A DNA stretch of 64,000 bases from Vibrio sp. SS-MA-C1-2 (GCF_021513135.1 NZ_CP090981.1:2716025-2780024); one strand, 5' to 3'; positions 9,524-19,920 are shown, numbered from the stretch's first letter. The notes: generated by a model from the letters alone, not told the origin. Translations and numbers: made by a program.

Positions 9524-9559
9524 AAAAAAAGAGCCTAAATAATCTCTTATTTAAGCTCT
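9524..9559 (-). terminator. Intrinsic terminator of aspS
   Basis: The minus strand shows AGAGCTTAAATAA / TTATTTAGGCTCT (one mismatch) with a 4-nt loop, followed by seven T residues. It lies about 30 bp past the aspS stop and just upstream of ruvC. Confidence 0.85.
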
Positions 9560-9590
9560 AAGATTCTAAAGTTTCAAGCCGTAATCGAAA

Positions 9591-11366
9591 TTACTTCTCT
9601 TCTTTTTCTTTTAGTTTAATCGCCACAGCCAGCTCTTCTAATGCAGCAGGGTTTGCTACATTTGGTGCATCTGTTAATAGACAAGATGCCGCGGTTGTTT
9701 TAGGGAATGCGATAACATCACGGATATTATCAGTACCACAAAGTAGCATCACTAGACGATCAAGACCAAACGCAAGACCTGCATGAGGTGGCGTACCGTA
9801 CTTTAATGCTTCAAGTAGGAAACCAAACTTCTGTTGTTGTTCTTCAGCTGCAATACCTAAAATATCAAATACCGTTGATTGCATTTCTGCATTATGAATA
9901 CGAACAGAACCACCGCCCACTTCATAACCATTGATAACCATATCGTACGCATTTGAATTCGCAGATGCAGGGTTTGCCGCCAACTCTTCAGGTGTTAGGT
10001 TAAGTGGTGATGTGAATGGATGATGCATGGCATGCAAGTTACCTTCATCATCTTCTTCAAACATTGGGAAATCAACAACCCAAAGTGGTTTCCAAGCGCT
10101 CAGATCAGTCAGTTCAAGATCTAGACCCACTTTCAGACGAAGCGCACCCATCGCTTCTTCAACAACTCGCTTACTGTCGGCACCAAATAGGATGATATCG
10201 CCTGTTTGTGCATTGGTACGCTCAAGAAGTGCGTTAACAATATCTTCAGACAAGAACTTAGCCACTGGAGATTGAACGCCAGCAAAACCTGCTTCGCGAT
10301 CATTAATCTTCATCCATGCTAAGCCTTTAGCACCATAGATACCAACAAACTTACCGTATTCATCTATTTGCTTACGAGAAAGTGACGCGCCACCGGGAAC
10401 AGTTAATACGGCTACACGGCCTTTTTCATCATTTGCAGGGCCAGAGAATACTTTAAACTCAACGTCTTTCATTAAGTCAGCAACGTCAGTTAATTCAAGT
10501 GGGTTACGTAGATCCGGCTTATCTGAGCCAAAACGACGCATCGCCTCAGAGAATGGCATCACAGGGAAAGCGCCAAGTTCTACATTAAGTAGTTCTTGCC
10601 ACATTTCAGTCACCATCTGCTCTGTCACTGCGCGAACTTGGTCAGCACTCATGAAAGAGGTTTCGATATCGATCTGAGTAAATTCAGGCTGACGATCAGC
10701 TCGTAAATCTTCATCACGGAAACATTTCACAATCTGGTAATAACGATCAAAGCCAGACATCATCAACAACTGTTTAAATAGCTGTGGTGACTGAGGTAGT
10801 GCGTAGAAGCTGCCTTTATGAACACGACTAGGTACTAAGTAGTCACGCGCACCTTCTGGGGTCGCTTTCGTTAATACTGGTGTTTCAATATCTAGGAAGT
10901 CATTGCCATCTAGGAAACGACGAACAAAACTTGATGCTTTGGCACGTAGTTTAATGCGATCACTCATTTCAAGACGACGGAGATCTAAATAACGGAATTT
11001 TAAGCGCTGCTCTTCACTGTTATTTTGATTGAAGTCTAACGGAAGAGGCTCAGAACGGTTGATGATCTCAAGACCCGTTGCCAATACTTCAACTTCACCA
11101 GTTGTCATATCTTTATTGATTTGGCTATCAGGACGAGCACGAACTTCACCCGTTAAGCGGATACAGAACTCATTACGAAGTTGATTAGCAAGGGTAAAAA
11201 CCTCAGCCATATCTGGGTCAATAACGACTTGAACGATACCTTCACGATCTCGCATATCGATAAAAATAAGTCCGCCTAAATCACGACGGCGGTTTACCCA
11301 ACCACAAAGCTCTACAGTTTGTCCGGCAAGGGACTTGTTCAGGTGACCACAATATTGGGTGCGCAT
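9591..11366 (-). CDS. aspS: Aspartate--tRNA ligase
   Basis: This class II aminoacyl-tRNA synthetase charges tRNA-Asp. The 591-residue protein begins [20 protein letters not shown] and has an OB-fold anticodon-binding domain (about 15-105). The bacterial-type catalytic core contains motif 2 ([18 protein letters not shown]) and motif 3 ([12 protein letters not shown]), with the GAD insertion domain between them. Length matches the bacterial family (about 590). It ends in a Lys/Glu tail (LKEKEEK) and has its own terminator. It is divergent from cmoA across about 395 bp. Confidence 0.97.
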   Translation of the reverse strand: MRTQYCGHLNKSLAGQTVELCGWVNRRRDLGGLIFIDMRDREGIVQVVIDPDMAEVFTLANQLRNEFCIRLTGEVRARPDSQINKDMTTGEVEVLATGLEIINRSEPLPLDFNQNNSEEQRLKFRYLDLRRLEMSDRIKLRAKASSFVRRFLDGNDFLDIETPVLTKATPEGARDYLVPSRVHKGSFYALPQSPQLFKQLLMMSGFDRYYQIVKCFRDEDLRADRQPEFTQIDIETSFMSADQVRAVTEQMVTEMWQELLNVELGAFPVMPFSEAMRRFGSDKPDLRNPLELTDVADLMKDVEFKVFSGPANDEKGRVAVLTVPGGASLSRKQIDEYGKFVGIYGAKGLAWMKINDREAGFAGVQSPVAKFLSEDIVNALLERTNAQTGDIILFGADSKRVVEEAMGALRLKVGLDLELTDLSAWKPLWVVDFPMFEEDDEGNLHAMHHPFTSPLNLTPEELAANPASANSNAYDMVINGYEVGGGSVRIHNAEMQSTVFDILGIAAEEQQQKFGFLLEALKYGTPPHAGLAFGLDRLVMLLCGTDNIRDVIAFPKTTAASCLLTDAPNVANPAALEELAVAIKLKEKEEK

Positions 11367-12496
<1,130 letters not shown>

Positions 12497-12513
12497 ACAA
12501 CATTAAGCCATGT

Positions 12514-12595
12514 TATACCCAAAGTAATTGGCGTTGCTAGTAGCCGGCGAACGAGTACAGCCAGCAACCTAGCAACTTCAAATAAGAAAGGTATA
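12514..12595 (+). repeat. Internally deleted ERIC/IRU-type repeat, 82 bp
   Basis: It starts TATACCCAAAGTAATTGG and ends CTTCAAATAAGAAAGGTATA, like the full copies. It lacks about 46 bp of the centre (the part containing the GGGGCCTCA and GATTGGGG blocks). The junction falls at short GGC/GGCG repeats, which suggests slippage or recombination. It lies between cmoA and cmoB. Confidence 0.85.
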
Positions 12596-12626
12596 GCAAA
12601 CTAAATAAAACCGAATACAGATAAAC

Positions 12627-12678
12627 GGATAACGCTTATAACTAGCAAAAATCGTTATCCTGTTTTAATCTCTTTTTT
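12627..12678 (+). terminator. Probable intrinsic terminator of cmoA
   Basis: A stem GGATAACG / CGTTATCC, extendable with AAAC / GTTT across one bulge, is followed by a T-rich tract (TGTTTTAATCTCTTTTTTAT). It lies between the ERIC remnant and cmoB, so cmoB may have its own promoter or depend on readthrough. Confidence 0.55.
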
Positions 12679-12752
12679 ATGGCTACATTTAATCATGTAT
12701 TCACAATAAATTTTATTTCTCATTTTTGATTCCAAATTGGATAAATACCTTT

Positions 12753-13730
12753 ATGTTATTTGATTTTTCAGACTTTTATCAGATCATTGCCAAAAATCGT
12801 CTTAGTCATTGGCTAAATACCTTACCGACACAATTAACCGTTTGGCAGAAAGAGCATCCTCATGGCCAACTTCCTCGTTGGATTAAGATGTTGAATAAAA
12901 TTCCAACCACCGCACCTTCTTCCGCAGAGCTAAAAGATGAAGTTCGTATTGGTGAGTCTGGTGAGCTAGAACGTGGACAATCGGAAAAATTAGAAAACCT
13001 ATTACAACATTTTCACCCTTGGCGCAAAGGGCCTTATCAAGTCCATGGTATCCATATTGATACCGAATGGCGCTCAGATTGGAAATGGGATCGCGTATTG
13101 CCTCATATTTCACCATTAAAAGGCCGTTATGTCTTAGATGTTGGTTGTGGCAACGGCTACCATATGTGGCGCATGGTTGGACAAGAGGCGGAAATGGTTG
13201 TCGGTATCGATCCTTCAGAACTATTTTTAATCCAATTTAGTGCAATTAAACGCTTACTCGGGAATGATCAGCGAGCTCACCTTCTTCCTCTTGGCATTGA
13301 GCAACTCCCTAAATTGCAATGTTTTGATACGGTATTTAGTATGGGTGTGCTTTATCATCGCCGTTCCCCAATCGATCATCTTATTCAATTAAAAAACCAG
13401 TTAACTAAAGGTGGCGAATTAGTCCTTGAAACCCTAGTTATTGATGGTGATGAGCAAGATGTATTAGTTCCCACTGATCGTTACGGTCAGATGCGTAATG
13501 TTTGGTTCTTCCCTTCTGCAAAAGCGCTAAAACTATGGTTAGAAAAATGTGGCTTTGTAGATGTCAAAATTGTCGATGAAACAGAGACATCTTTAGCTGA
13601 ACAACGATCCACCAGCTGGATGCGCCATCAATCACTCGAAGACTATCTAGATCCTAACGATAAAAGCAAAACAATTGAAGGTTATCCAGCACCTAAGCGA
13701 GCAATTTTGATCGCTAAAAACCCAGATTAA
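12753..13730 (+). CDS. cmoB: tRNA U34 carboxymethyltransferase CmoB
   Basis: CmoB transfers the carboxymethyl group from carboxy-SAM to 5-hydroxyuridine at tRNA position 34. From the ATG at 12753 the protein is 325 residues ([21 protein letters not shown]), matching the conserved N-terminus. It contains the methyltransferase motif I ([15 protein letters not shown]) and the family blocks [37 protein letters not shown] and [12 protein letters not shown]. It ends [17 protein letters not shown]. An upstream in-frame TTG at 12726 would add nine unconserved residues. It partners functionally with cmoA. Confidence 0.96.
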   Translation: MLFDFSDFYQIIAKNRLSHWLNTLPTQLTVWQKEHPHGQLPRWIKMLNKIPTTAPSSAELKDEVRIGESGELERGQSEKLENLLQHFHPWRKGPYQVHGIHIDTEWRSDWKWDRVLPHISPLKGRYVLDVGCGNGYHMWRMVGQEAEMVVGIDPSELFLIQFSAIKRLLGNDQRAHLLPLGIEQLPKLQCFDTVFSMGVLYHRRSPIDHLIQLKNQLTKGGELVLETLVIDGDEQDVLVPTDRYGQMRNVWFFPSAKALKLWLEKCGFVDVKIVDETETSLAEQRSTSWMRHQSLEDYLDPNDKSKTIEGYPAPKRAILIAKNPD

Positions 13731-13782
13731 AATTACAAAATATTCAACTATACTTTAAAAAATCACACTATTTTTACATGAC

Positions 13783-13850
13783 TATACCCCAATTTATTTA
13801 AGTCATGGCACTGTTTCAATAACACCATGACTTAAAATAAACAAGGTATA
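13783..13850 (+). repeat. 68-bp palindromic element with TATACC/GGTATA ends upstream of the retropepsin gene
   Basis: Two 26-bp arms match at 20 positions (the inner 12 bp TTTAAGTCATGG / CCATGACTTAAA are perfect) around a 16-nt loop. The ends TATACC and GGTATA resemble ERIC termini but the interior is unrelated. The right arm contains the AAGG Shine-Dalgarno candidate (13843-13846) of the next gene, so the RNA hairpin could mask that ribosome-binding site. There is no T-run, which argues against a simple terminator for cmoB. Confidence 0.6.
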
Positions 13851-13853
13851 AAA

Positions 13854-14765
13854 ATGGAGTTAAACATGCCTCGTTATCCCTTTGCTATGATTGCCGTTCT
13901 CTTATTGGCAGGTTGTACCCAAAATGCTGAACTAAGACATCAAGAGACATTAACCACAGTCGATAATGGTAACAAAGCCTTATCCGGTGACATCAATACA
14001 GTTCATGTAGAACTAATTACCGTTGATAATAAAATTGAAAAACAAAATCAAACGATTGATTCACTTAGTAAGCAGTTAGAGGGATTAAACCAGCAACTCC
14101 TCACGATGGAAGAAAAAACCAAACAACGAATTGAAGAGCAAAATCGCAAAGAAGAACTTGAACGTCAAAAACGTATCGAAGAAAGTAACTTGACTTACAA
14201 AGGTAAAATTATTCTTGGTAGCGTTGAATGGGTATGGTTAGACAGTGTAGGGACTCACTATCAAGCCCGTGTCGATAGTGGCGCAACCACATCATCATTA
14301 GATGCAGTCGATATACAAGAGTTTGAACGTGATGGCAAATCTTGGGTTCGCTTTACCGTCCCGAGCCCAACGAATCAGACTTCGGATGATAATAAGGACG
14401 CAAAACAAGAGAATATTATCGAAGCCCCAGTTGTCCGTTGGGTGCGTATCCGCCAATCCAATACAGAGCAAGCGATTCGTCGACCAGTTATCAACAGTTG
14501 GATGCAGTTAGGTGGGTTACATCAAGAAGTTCAGTTTACCTTGACGGATCGAACTCAGATGGATTATCCAGTCCTTCTTGGTCGCGACTTCTTTAAAGAT
14601 ATTGCGTTAGTCGATGTTGGTCAGCAATTTATTCAACAAAAAACAACACCAGTGACCACTCAACAACCCTTAATAAAACCTAAAACAGACAAACAAGAGC
14701 CTGTTATTCAAAACTCAGTAAAACAAGAGTCAACAAAAAAAGAACCAACAGAGAAGCAGCAATAA
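13854..14765 (+). CDS. Retropepsin-like (putative ATP-dependent zinc protease family, PF05618) lipoprotein
   Basis: This is a predicted outer- or inner-membrane lipoprotein with an aspartic-protease-like domain. The N-terminus is a lipoprotein signal (MPRYPFAMIAVLLLAGC, lipobox LAGC). A coiled-coil segment follows (about residues 35-115). Next is a domain of the RimK-associated zinc-protease/retropepsin family beginning KIILGSVEWVWLDS and containing the aspartyl-protease-type ARVDSGATTSSLDA (D-S-G-A). LLGRDFFKDIALVDV is the second conserved block. The C-terminal 40 residues are a Lys/Gln/Thr-rich tail. Translation may begin at 13866 (GGAG 6 nt upstream, basic n-region) rather than 13854. It heads a cluster with the next two genes. 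The substrate is unknown; the family name is historical and protease activity is not shown by the sequence. Confidence 0.8.
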   Translation: MELNMPRYPFAMIAVLLLAGCTQNAELRHQETLTTVDNGNKALSGDINTVHVELITVDNKIEKQNQTIDSLSKQLEGLNQQLLTMEEKTKQRIEEQNRKEELERQKRIEESNLTYKGKIILGSVEWVWLDSVGTHYQARVDSGATTSSLDAVDIQEFERDGKSWVRFTVPSPTNQTSDDNKDAKQENIIEAPVVRWVRIRQSNTEQAIRRPVINSWMQLGGLHQEVQFTLTDRTQMDYPVLLGRDFFKDIALVDVGQQFIQQKTTPVTTQQPLIKPKTDKQEPVIQNSVKQESTKKEPTEKQQ

Positions 14766-14791
14766 GCTCATCAAGCAATCAATAAGATAAC

Positions 14792-14814
14792 GCTCAATGT
14801 GAAATGCATTGAGC
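14792..14814 (+). repeat. Intercistronic hairpin between the retropepsin and transglutaminase-7TM genes
   Basis: A perfect 8-bp stem (GCTCAATG / CATTGAGC) with a 7-nt loop lies 26 bp past the stop codon and is not followed by a T-run. It may be an mRNA processing or stabilising element that sets different levels of the genes in the cluster. Confidence 0.5.
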
Positions 14815-14878
14815 TTAACGGAAATAAAAACAACCATTACTTATACTTTAATAGTAGTAAATAACAGACGAGGACGTC

Positions 14879-16384
14879 ATGACTTCAAGAGTTCCTTTTT
14901 ATTTTTTAATCGCCATGTTGGTGGTCGTTGGGCTTAGCCTCAACTGGTATCGCCATGATGTTTATGGTGTTCCTTGGACGCCAAATACTCACAGTAATGT
15001 TTGGGAAGTAGAAGCGCGAATTCAATTTGACGCCCACGGTGACCCAATTAAAGTCTCTCTAGCATCACCAACCACTCAATCAGGCTTTACGCTTATCGAT
15101 GAAAGTACCTCATCACCCGGTTATGGTGTGGCAACCATAGATAATGAGCAAGACCGTAGAACAGAGTGGTCGATTCGTGAAGCGCAAGGGCCTCAAACCC
15201 TTTACTACAAAGCGATGATGTTAACCGATAATAATGCTGACTACTCTGAACAAGAACCGGTTGATCCGATCCCGGTTGTTAATCTCCCAGGTCCTCAAGA
15301 TTTAGCCGCAACGGCACTTATTGAACAAGCGAAAAAACAGTCTGCTGATAATCAAACCTTTACTCGTGAAATTATAAAACAATTTAATAACCCTGATAAT
15401 CAAAATGCCGCTCTCCTTCTTCATAGTGGATCACGCCCAGAAATGATTGTGAACTTACTTCACCGTGAGCAGATCCATGCACGTATTGCAGGGGGATTAA
15501 ATCTAGAGGATGGTCGTCGCCGTCAATCGATTATGGACATGATCGAAATCTGGAATGGCAATAAATGGGTATTGTTCAACCCTAAAACAGGGGCTGAAGG
15601 TAAAACAGATAACCTATTTATCTGGAATCAGAACAGTCAATCTCTTTTGGATGTTATGGGCGGTAAAAATAGCCAAGTTCACTTCTCTATGATTGCTCAA
15701 GATATTGCACCGCAAAAAGCAACGGAAGAGAAAATCCGCAGTGATGACCTTCTGAATTTCTCAATTCATACCTTGCCACTTGAAGAGCAGTCGATGTTTA
15801 AAACCATCATGCTGATCCCAATTGGTGCACTGATTGTGGTCTTTTTGCGCGTAATTGTCGGCTTAAAAACGTCAGGTACTTTCATGCCTGTCCTGATTGC
15901 CGTTGCCTTTGTACAGACACAACTGGTTACCGGTATTATCGGTTTCTTATTGATTGTTGGTACTGGTCTATTTATTCGTGGCTACCTCTCCAAGCTCAAT
16001 TTGCTGCTGGTTGCAAGGATATCGGCGGTAATAATCAGCGTTATCATTATTATCGCGATGTTTACCGTATTGGCCTTTAAGTTAGGATTAAATGAAGGGT
16101 TAACCATTACTTTCTTCCCGATGATCATTCTCTCTTGGACAGTCGAACGTATGTCGATTTTATGGGAAGAGGAAGGCCCCAAAGAGGTATTCATTCAAGG
16201 GGGTGGTTCAATGTTAACCGCAATCATTATCTACATTGCAATGACCAATGATATCGTCCGTCACTTAACCTTTAACTTTATCGGTGTTCAATTAATCATT
16301 ATGGCGGTTATCCTGCTATTAGGTAATTATACAGGTTACCGTTTAAGTGAACTTCGTCGCTTTAAGCCATTGTCTGAGGAGTAG
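14879..16384 (+). CDS. Inactive transglutaminase fused to seven transmembrane helices
   Basis: This membrane protein belongs to the 'inactive transglutaminase-like / 7TM' family. The 501 residues comprise an N-terminal membrane anchor (about 7-24) and a periplasmic region with a transglutaminase-like fold (about 140-260; note MIVNLLHREQIHARIAGGL and MIEIWNGNKWVLFNPKTG). A C-terminal block of about seven helices (about 305-495) follows, beginning after LPLEEQSMFKTIMLIPIGALIVVFLRVIVG. The catalytic Cys and His expected of an active transglutaminase are not visible (AALLLHSGS and MIEIWN occupy the positions), consistent with the inactive family. The start has GAGGA 5 nt upstream. It is 5 bp from the next gene, so the two are tightly coupled. 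It is probably a sensor or scaffold; the role is unknown. Confidence 0.85.
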   Translation: MTSRVPFYFLIAMLVVVGLSLNWYRHDVYGVPWTPNTHSNVWEVEARIQFDAHGDPIKVSLASPTTQSGFTLIDESTSSPGYGVATIDNEQDRRTEWSIREAQGPQTLYYKAMMLTDNNADYSEQEPVDPIPVVNLPGPQDLAATALIEQAKKQSADNQTFTREIIKQFNNPDNQNAALLLHSGSRPEMIVNLLHREQIHARIAGGLNLEDGRRRQSIMDMIEIWNGNKWVLFNPKTGAEGKTDNLFIWNQNSQSLLDVMGGKNSQVHFSMIAQDIAPQKATEEKIRSDDLLNFSIHTLPLEEQSMFKTIMLIPIGALIVVFLRVIVGLKTSGTFMPVLIAVAFVQTQLVTGIIGFLLIVGTGLFIRGYLSKLNLLLVARISAVIISVIIIIAMFTVLAFKLGLNEGLTITFFPMIILSWTVERMSILWEEEGPKEVFIQGGGSMLTAIIIYIAMTNDIVRHLTFNFIGVQLIIMAVILLLGNYTGYRLSELRRFKPLSEE

Positions 16385-16389
16385 CGTCT

Positions 16390-17352
16390 ATGTTTTCATT
16401 TACCTCTCCTTCAAAGCTAAAAGTTAAAGGAATAATGGGGATGAACCAGCGCAATATTAGTTATATCGGTCGTTATAATGATCGAGCTAAATACCCGCTG
16501 GTCGATGATAAGCTAAAAACTAAAATCATTGCTCAAGAAGCAGGCGCAACCGTTCCTGCACTTATTGGCGTTATAGAGCATCAAGCTGCAGTTAAAAATG
16601 TTCATGACATGGTAAAAGATTGGTCGGGTTTTGTAATCAAACCCGCTCAAGGCAGTGGTGGTAAAGGAATTTTAGTTATCACCTCAAATAAAGATGGCGT
16701 CTATATTAAACCCTCTGGTGCCGAGGTCTCTAAATTAGAAGTTGAACGCCATGTTACCAATACCTTAGCCGGGCTATTTAGTTTAGGTGGTAAAAATGAT
16801 GTCGCCGTTATTGAAAACTTAATCAAGTTTGATAATGTTTTTGATGGCTTCAGTTATGAAGGTGTCCCTGATATTCGTGTCATCGTCTTTCAGGGCTTCC
16901 CTGTGATGGCAATGATGCGTCTTTCTACTGCCGCATCTGATGGTAAAGCAAATTTACACCAGGGAGCCGTTGGGGTTGGGATAGATATTGCAACTGGTGA
17001 GGCTGTACGTGCCGTTCAGTTTAACTTACCGGTGACTCATCATCCCGATACCAATAAAGAGCTAGCGACTCTTAAAGTTCCTCACTGGAATCGATTATTA
17101 ACGCTAGCAGCCAGTGCGTGGGAGATGACTGAACTGGGTTATATTGGGACAGATATGGTGTTAGATAGAGAACAAGGGCCAATGGTCTTAGAGTTGAATG
17201 CACGCCCGGGTTTAGCCATTCAAATTGCCAACGCTTCAGGATTATTACCAAGGTTAAATCTGGTAGAAAATCTAGATCATTCGATGCGTTCATTAACGCC
17301 AGAAGAGCGCGTAGCATGGTCTGCCAAACAGTTTGGTCATCAAGTTCAGTAA
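16390..17352 (+). CDS. ATP-grasp alpha-L-glutamate ligase-like protein (RimK-related)
   Basis: This is a 320-residue ATP-grasp enzyme of the alpha-L-glutamate-ligase-homologue family (ATPgrasp_ST type). It begins with the family-typical GIMGMNQRNISYIGRYNDR. The ATP-binding lysine and glycine-rich loop are in FVIKPAQGSGGKGILVI (about residues 81-97). The Mg-binding Glu/Asn motif is in MVLELNARPGLAIQIAN (about 260-276). Such enzymes form amide or peptide bonds using ATP; related RimK adds glutamates to a protein. The substrate here is not deducible. It is the last gene of the cluster, 5 bp after the transglutaminase-7TM gene, with GAGGAG overlapping that stop region as its Shine-Dalgarno. Confidence 0.87.
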   Translation: MFSFTSPSKLKVKGIMGMNQRNISYIGRYNDRAKYPLVDDKLKTKIIAQEAGATVPALIGVIEHQAAVKNVHDMVKDWSGFVIKPAQGSGGKGILVITSNKDGVYIKPSGAEVSKLEVERHVTNTLAGLFSLGGKNDVAVIENLIKFDNVFDGFSYEGVPDIRVIVFQGFPVMAMMRLSTAASDGKANLHQGAVGVGIDIATGEAVRAVQFNLPVTHHPDTNKELATLKVPHWNRLLTLAASAWEMTELGYIGTDMVLDREQGPMVLELNARPGLAIQIANASGLLPRLNLVENLDHSMRSLTPEERVAWSAKQFGHQVQ

Positions 17353-17380
17353 CTGAATATCAAAGATAAGAAAGGATAAA

Positions 17381-17422
17381 ATATCTTACTAATAAGGGTT
17401 CCGTCTCCTATTAGTAAGGTAT
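17381..17422. terminator. Hairpin between convergent ATP-grasp and yecM genes
   Basis: A 14-bp stem (ATATCTTACTAATA / TATTAGTAAGGTAT, one wobble) with a 14-nt loop lies between two convergent stop codons. T-richness is weak on both sides (TATTTTATCCTTTC on the minus strand), so it probably acts bidirectionally with modest strength. Confidence 0.55.
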
Positions 17423-17481
17423 CTGCTGTTAAATCATATCTATTACTTCGTAACAAATGTATCAACAGTAATTATATTCTT

Positions 17482-18072
17482 TTACTGCTCGCTAGCGATC
17501 ACATCTTCCAACGTTGCTGTATGCAATTTAATGCATACACCCTGCCATTTAAACGCAATCGTTGGATTTGGCAGTCTTTCATTTTCGCCTTTTGGTGAAC
17601 TCATTTTCACCTTCAAGCCAAACTCGCCAGACATCAATGAAGGCCACTTTTCAGAGAGGATAGGAAATTGTAACTTGGCCGCCACGATAAGCTCTTCAAC
17701 CGTTGTTGCTGAGCATTTCACAACACATTCAATATGTTCCCAACCTTGCTCGGGATAACTCTTCTTACCTGGATAAGGAAGTTCTACACATGAAATATTC
17801 TGATCACCATATGGGATTGCGTCATTAAGTTTAATCACAACAATCGGACGACCATTAATCTGATTATTAGATATCTCTTCACCATAAGCTAACCATTGTT
17901 GGTGGCTCTCTTTTGCTACATCTAAATCATTAATTCTAACCGCGATATGGTCAACTTCTGATTGAGAAATTGGCACACCGATTAAAGTTGCTAATTTATC
18001 CACTTTACTTTTAAACTCAGGAAGTTGCTTTAATAACTGAGTTGGGGAGAGTTGCCCCTGTTGTTCTGCCAT
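17482..18072 (-). CDS. yecM: VOC-fold protein YecM
   Basis: YecM is a conserved protein of the glyoxalase/VOC metal-enzyme superfamily with unknown substrate. The 196-residue frame from the ATG at 18072 (MAEQQGQLSPTQLLKQL) shows the family signatures DHIAVRINDLDVA, NGRPIVVIKLN, ELPYPGKKSYPEQGWEHIE and MSSPKGENERLPNPTIAFK. It ends IASEQ, as in E. coli YecM. The start at 18072 has an AGTAGG Shine-Dalgarno 6 nt upstream; the longer frame from 18090 has none. The conserved His of DHI and His/Glu of GWEHIE are likely metal ligands, by family analogy. Confidence 0.88.
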   Translation of the reverse strand: MAEQQGQLSPTQLLKQLPEFKSKVDKLATLIGVPISQSEVDHIAVRINDLDVAKESHQQWLAYGEEISNNQINGRPIVVIKLNDAIPYGDQNISCVELPYPGKKSYPEQGWEHIECVVKCSATTVEELIVAAKLQFPILSEKWPSLMSGEFGLKVKMSSPKGENERLPNPTIAFKWQGVCIKLHTATLEDVIASEQ

Positions 18073-18146
18073 AAAAAACCTACTTATCATAAGAGCGAAT
18101 TGATGGAATATTCATCAATCTTCATTATATATTATTTTGATCTATT

Positions 18147-19505
18147 CTATGAATTATTCTTATCAATAGTAAATAATTTTTGTGGCCTGTTTTGCCAATA
18201 GAAGTACCCAGCAATAATAAAGGTAACGGCTTCAGCCATAAAAATCGCGGCAAAGAGCCCATCATCGCCCATAAACCACGGCAATATCACTAGAAAAGCA
18301 ACAGGCAGCACCAAGCTTCGACTACTTGCAATAATGGCAGATGGGATCGGCTTATGGATCGCGGTTAAATAACCTGAAATCAATAAATTTATGCCGTTAA
18401 AAATAAATGCTGGCCAATAATAACTGACAAAGCGTAATGTAATATCCATAACATCCCCAGCATCTTCTCTCAGAAATAGGTTGACGAATAGATCTGGTGC
18501 CTTAATCAATAAAAAGATGATCATCATAGAGACCAATAAGATGCAACTCACCGCCATCATTAATAAATATCTAATTCTTATCGATTGCTTTGCCCCTAAA
18601 TTCATTGCGATAACGGGCTGCAAACCTTCACTGATCGCATAAGAAGTTAATAAACCGATAAAAGAGAAATAACCAATAATAGCAAAGGCAGCAACACCAT
18701 CAGAACCAAACTTTAATACCATGACCCAATTAAAGATAAAAATCGTCAAACCCGCAGAGGCCTCATTAATAAACTCAGAAAACCCATTAAACGCTGATTT
18801 CAGCACAGAAAGCCACTGCTTCTGATACAGGTAGAACGTTAATTTAGAACGCGTACTAATAAAATAAAATAGGCCAAACAGCATACCAATAAAGAAAGAA
18901 GCTCCTGTCGCACAAATTGCACCCTCAATCCCCCACCCGAATAGACTAATAAACAACCAATCGAGAAATATATTCACCATTGCCGCTAAGATCATAATAA
19001 AAGCAGCATATCGAGGAGAACCATCAACTCGAATAAAATAACTTAAACCCACCACCACCATTAACATCGGCTGAAAAATAAAGTAGAGCCACAAGTATCG
19101 ATACGCATAATCAAATAACTCACCATTGGCACCTAACACCGCCAATAAAGGCTTAATAAAAAACAGACCTAACACACCAAGAAACAGTGAGATAAAAATG
19201 ATTGCAATCATGGTACGACTAAAAACGTTATTGGCTTCTTTTCTCTCTCCCTGTCCAATTAATTTTCCTACCACCACTGAACCACCGATCGCAAACATCG
19301 CCGCAATACCAAAAAATAGTGATCCCAAAGGTAAAATTAGGTTAATCCCAGCAATAGCAAGTTTACCGACATAACGACCAACAAAAATCCCATCGACAAT
19401 ACTTGCCGATGAGATGGCTAATAATCCTAAAATAGCGGGAATAACAAAACGGAAAAAAAGTGGGATAATAGGCTGAGTTAAAATTTGGTTGTCTCTATTG
19501 GTCAT
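18147..19505 (-). CDS. MATE family multidrug/Na+ exporter
   Basis: This is a 452-residue, 12-helix inner-membrane protein of the MATE family, which exports cationic compounds in exchange for Na+ or H+. Two similar six-helix halves are visible. The N-terminal half has FVIPAILGLLAISSASIVDGIFVGRYVG and GGSVVVGKLIGQGERKEANNVFSR, a typical MATE signature. The second half has AISEGLQPVIAMNLGAKQ. The gene lies alone between yecM and the ERIC repeat near argS. The specific substrate cannot be told from sequence. Confidence 0.9.
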   Translation of the reverse strand: MTNRDNQILTQPIIPLFFRFVIPAILGLLAISSASIVDGIFVGRYVGKLAIAGINLILPLGSLFFGIAAMFAIGGSVVVGKLIGQGERKEANNVFSRTMIAIIFISLFLGVLGLFFIKPLLAVLGANGELFDYAYRYLWLYFIFQPMLMVVVGLSYFIRVDGSPRYAAFIMILAAMVNIFLDWLFISLFGWGIEGAICATGASFFIGMLFGLFYFISTRSKLTFYLYQKQWLSVLKSAFNGFSEFINEASAGLTIFIFNWVMVLKFGSDGVAAFAIIGYFSFIGLLTSYAISEGLQPVIAMNLGAKQSIRIRYLLMMAVSCILLVSMMIIFLLIKAPDLFVNLFLREDAGDVMDITLRFVSYYWPAFIFNGINLLISGYLTAIHKPIPSAIIASSRSLVLPVAFLVILPWFMGDDGLFAAIFMAEAVTFIIAGYFYWQNRPQKLFTIDKNNS

Positions 19506-19751
19506 AAATACCGAACACTCTTATCATAGAAAGAACGCACCATATTATTCGATCTAATCTGGCTCATTTGTTTTATAACTAAGATTCGATCAATTTATTA
19601 ACGTATGATAGATACTCCTCATACTATGCATAAAATTTCTCTTTTTACCTTCGATTACGCTGTGGTATGAAGAAAAAGTGAGATTTAACGCAATTAACTA
19701 TTGCCAGCATAGGGGGAATTGATATCATGCTAAACTTTATTCTGTAATCGT

Positions 19752-19879
19752 TATACCCAAAGTAATTGGAGTTGCTAGTAGGCGACAAGTGAATGAGACC
19801 CCATGAGTATAGATGTTCTATATGATTGGGGCGAATGAACGCCATCAACAACCTAGCAGCTTCAAGTAAGAAGGGTATA
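19752..19879 (+). repeat. ERIC/IRU-type repeat, 128 bp, upstream of argS
   Basis: Full-length copy in forward orientation, from TATACCCAAAGTAATTGG to CTTCAAGTAAGAAGGGTATA, with the central GATTGGGGCGAATGAACG block. It ends 41 bp before the argS start codon, so it lies in or next to the argS promoter/leader. A transcript would fold into a long hairpin just ahead of the ribosome-binding site. Confidence 0.9.
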
Positions 19880-19920
19880 TATCTAAGTAGAAAACCCCTT
19901 AGACAACCAAGGATACCCCA

